Assembly (NCBI GenBank): GCA_964569295.1
Contig: CAZMVU010000044.1
Location: forward strand, 1 to 26,907
Length of the DNA stretch: 26,907 nt
Direction: 5' to 3'
DNA from: CAZMVU01 sp964569295
Lineage (GTDB): Bacteria; Hydrogenedentota; Hydrogenedentia; Hydrogenedentales; JAGMZX01
Positions 25,538-26,907 of the stretch are shown piece by piece (the stretch's first letter is position 1; every line of letters starts with the position of its first letter). The notes under the pieces were generated by a model, which saw only the letters and a list, made by a program, of their open reading frames with translations, was not told where the DNA came from and did not search any database. The position numbers and the translations under genes were made by a program.

Positions 25538-26566
25538 ATGAACACAAACCAATACATACCACCGGAAAACATTGTACCGACCAATGACCCCGGTACAACC
25601 ACTTTGGAACTGCGTGGTGCGGTCCTTCTGTGCCGCCATCGCTCTTGGGCCGAGCAGTACGATGCCTATATTCCCGGTGAATGCCTGAGCCTTTGGCATA
25701 ATGCGAAGCGGGACTGGCGGCCCCTGACCGGAGCCAGCGCAATGCTGCTGGGCGTTGCCGTGGTGGCGATGCTCGCCGGCCTTGCGTACGAGAGTGTGCA
25801 GCCGGTGCATGAATTGCTGCGGATGGTAGCCATGGGAGTGTTCGGGGTGGCGGGCGGACTGTTGGTGCTTTTCGGGGCGGCGAGGGCTGTGTGGGGGATA
25901 TGGCGTGCCATGCAATCCCATCCGACTTTGTGCATTGCGTTCAAGGATGACGACGAAGGCGGACAACTGGAGTTCTGGTACCGGCCGGGCACGAATCCCC
26001 GGCTCGATGCGCTTGTAGGGCAGCTCAAGAAGCTGAGCCGCAGTCCCGCTGAAGGCTTCGAGCGGGTAGGCGCGGCTGTCAGCTATACCCGGCGCCACGT
26101 GCGTCCCGTGCGCGCGTTGGTGACCGGCGCCGCAGCGATGACGTGCATGCTGATTCTGCTGACCACGCTGGTGCTGATTTTATGGGAGGCGTGGGCAGGG
26201 CGGGATATCGCGGTACAGCCGGCGTTGTTGTCGTTATTTGTTCTTCCATGGCTGTTTGTGTTGGCCATGTACCTGCTCGATCAGGTCCGCGTTCACTTCG
26301 AACCCGCCCCCTATCGCACCGGCCTGCGCCACTACTACCGCGAAGAGTTCGACAAGGCTGAACGGCGGTTTCTCGATACGTTGCGCGAAGCGCCGCAGCA
26401 TGTCCCCAGCCTCTACTTTCTCGCGCAACTTACCGCGCAACGCTTCGATTTCGACCGCGCGTTCCATTTCTGCCGTGATCTTGGCCGGGTTGCCCCCGAG
26501 GAAGCCGAAGAACTGCAAGAGGAAATCTGGACTCTCAAGCGCATCAAAGGCCGGATGGAAGGGTGA
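25538..26566 (+). CDS. Four-helix membrane protein with TPR-like C-terminal tail
   Basis: The protein has 342 residues of a family I do not recognise. After a soluble N-terminus of about 60 residues come two helices (about 62-85 and 93-118). A cytoplasmic-looking domain (about 119-188, rich in charged residues) is followed by two more helices (about 190-218 and 226-249). The last 80 residues carry one or two TPR-like helix pairs (TGLRHYYREEFDKAERRFLDTL, then VPSLYFLAQLTAQRFDFDRAFHF) and end in a charged helix. The ATG at 25538 has only a weak GGGGTG upstream. The TPR-like tail recalls the nearby GT-C proteins, but no GT-C motif is present. It may be an assembly or scaffold component; that is inference only. 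Confidence 0.75.
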   Translation: MNTNQYIPPENIVPTNDPGTTTLELRGAVLLCRHRSWAEQYDAYIPGECLSLWHNAKRDWRPLTGASAMLLGVAVVAMLAGLAYESVQPVHELLRMVAMGVFGVAGGLLVLFGAARAVWGIWRAMQSHPTLCIAFKDDDEGGQLEFWYRPGTNPRLDALVGQLKKLSRSPAEGFERVGAAVSYTRRHVRPVRALVTGAAAMTCMLILLTTLVLILWEAWAGRDIAVQPALLSLFVLPWLFVLAMYLLDQVRVHFEPAPYRTGLRHYYREEFDKAERRFLDTLREAPQHVPSLYFLAQLTAQRFDFDRAFHFCRDLGRVAPEEAEELQEEIWTLKRIKGRMEG

Positions 26567-26907
26567 AGGTGCGCCGCAGGGCATGGAGTTACCGCGCACA
26601 GTGCCTGTTCGCGGTGGCGCGCGTTGCGCGCAGGTTCCGATTACATCCAAGCAGCTACCGGGACCCTGCGCCGCCGGCGTGAAAAGGCTTCGCGTGCGGA
26701 CCGATTGCGCTTGCCGATAGGTCCGTGTAATTGCAATAACATGGACTGAATGCGTCAATGTGGGCTTTGCCCACAACCCAAGGCTGAGAAGGCGTCCTCC
26801 GTGGTTACTGGTTCGGGGCGGCTTGTGATTAGGGCCTGCGGCGTGTTTCCGTAGCGCCGAAGGCGCGGTTCCATACCAGCCTGGGCCAACGGCCCAGGTT
26901 ATGGATG
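26567..26907. other. Gene-free right edge with palindromes
   Basis: No supported coding frame lies here. Near the left end, GCGCGC-GTT-GCGCGC (26617-26631) forms a 6-bp hairpin about 50 bases after the last gene and may end its transcript. From about 26760 onward the stretch is dominated by the palindrome cluster described separately. Confidence 0.5.
26760..26904. repeat. Cluster of REP-like palindromes, cut by the window end
   Basis: Three short-loop hairpins follow one another: GTGGGC-TTT-GCCCAC (26760-26774), GCGCC-GAA-GGCGC (26854-26866) and CCTGGGCC-AAC-GGCCCAGG (26880-26898). The last is bracketed by CCATA (26871-26875) and TATGG (26900-26904). The wording ('CCTGGGCC AAC GGCCCAGG TTATGG') resembles the dispersed palindromic elements linked to RAYT (IS200-like) transposases in many environmental bacteria. 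No transposase is in view; it could lie just to the right. Confidence 0.55.

Noticed and set aside
25254..25541. Possible 95-residue gene before the four-helix protein
   Set aside because: It runs through the 12-bp hairpin and the leader stem, and has no ribosome binding site or recognisable sequence.
1..26907. CRISPR array, tRNA, rRNA, prophage or insertion sequence
   Set aside because: On reading both strands I found no regularly spaced repeats, no tRNA T-loop or cloverleaf pattern, and no integrase or transposase-like protein.

Overview
The window is GC-rich bacterial chromosome with densely packed genes, short leaders and no tRNA, rRNA, CRISPR array or insertion sequence that I can see. 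The best clue to the host is the first gene. It carries a signal peptide followed by two EF-hand/dockerin-like units of the form 'LTELLR(I/V)IQFFN ... TEDG(Y/F)'. From memory, that pattern is common in secreted proteins of uncultured Hydrogenedentota-like and neighbouring planctomycete/lentisphaera-like lineages. GT-C enzymes fused to TPRs and membrane-anchored SGNH hydrolases fit that kind of bacterium. The assignment is an inference, not a database result.

Left part (1-10.4 kb), mostly independent genes. A secreted gingipain-like C25 protease lies on the minus strand (385-3348). It diverges from ilvD (3628-5298, dihydroxy-acid dehydratase). Then come an M50 site-2-protease-type membrane peptidase starting at TTG (5482-6138), valS (6240-8828, compact valyl-tRNA synthetase without the C-terminal arm) and a SprA/CJM1_0395-type putative metallopeptidase (9289-10374). 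valS and the SprA-like gene share an identical extended -10 element (TGCTATAAT). The gap between them holds a 9-bp perfect inverted repeat around a CACAAAG-rich stretch.

Middle and right part (10.4-24.6 kb), a surface-glycan or glycoprotein locus. Two SGNH hydrolase genes (minus, 4-nt overlap) diverge from a three-gene plus-strand operon: GT-C glycosyltransferase-TPR, SGNH hydrolase, GT-C-like protein-TPR (both junctions overlap by 4 nt). A near-perfect palindrome sits between the two promoter regions. Converging on this operon is a minus-strand pair of further GT-C-TPR proteins that are paralogous to each other. In total there are four TPR-fused GT-C proteins and three SGNH proteins in about 14 kb. 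The architecture (multi-pass lipid-sugar-dependent transferase plus TPR tail) recalls animal TMTC O-mannosyltransferases. One of the four (17045-19792) has lost the loop-1 Asp and a second conserved motif and looks like a pseudoenzyme. The likely joint role is to glycosylate exported protein or polysaccharide and to esterify or de-esterify it; the substrate is unknown.

Right edge (24.6-26.9 kb). A small membrane-anchored protein with a Gly-rich tail has a long leader and a strong ribosome binding site, and is followed by a 12-bp perfect hairpin. Next is a four-helix membrane protein with a TPR-like tail (25538-26566). The last ~150 bases hold a cluster of short GC-rich palindromes resembling a REP-type intergenic repeat that is cut by the window end.
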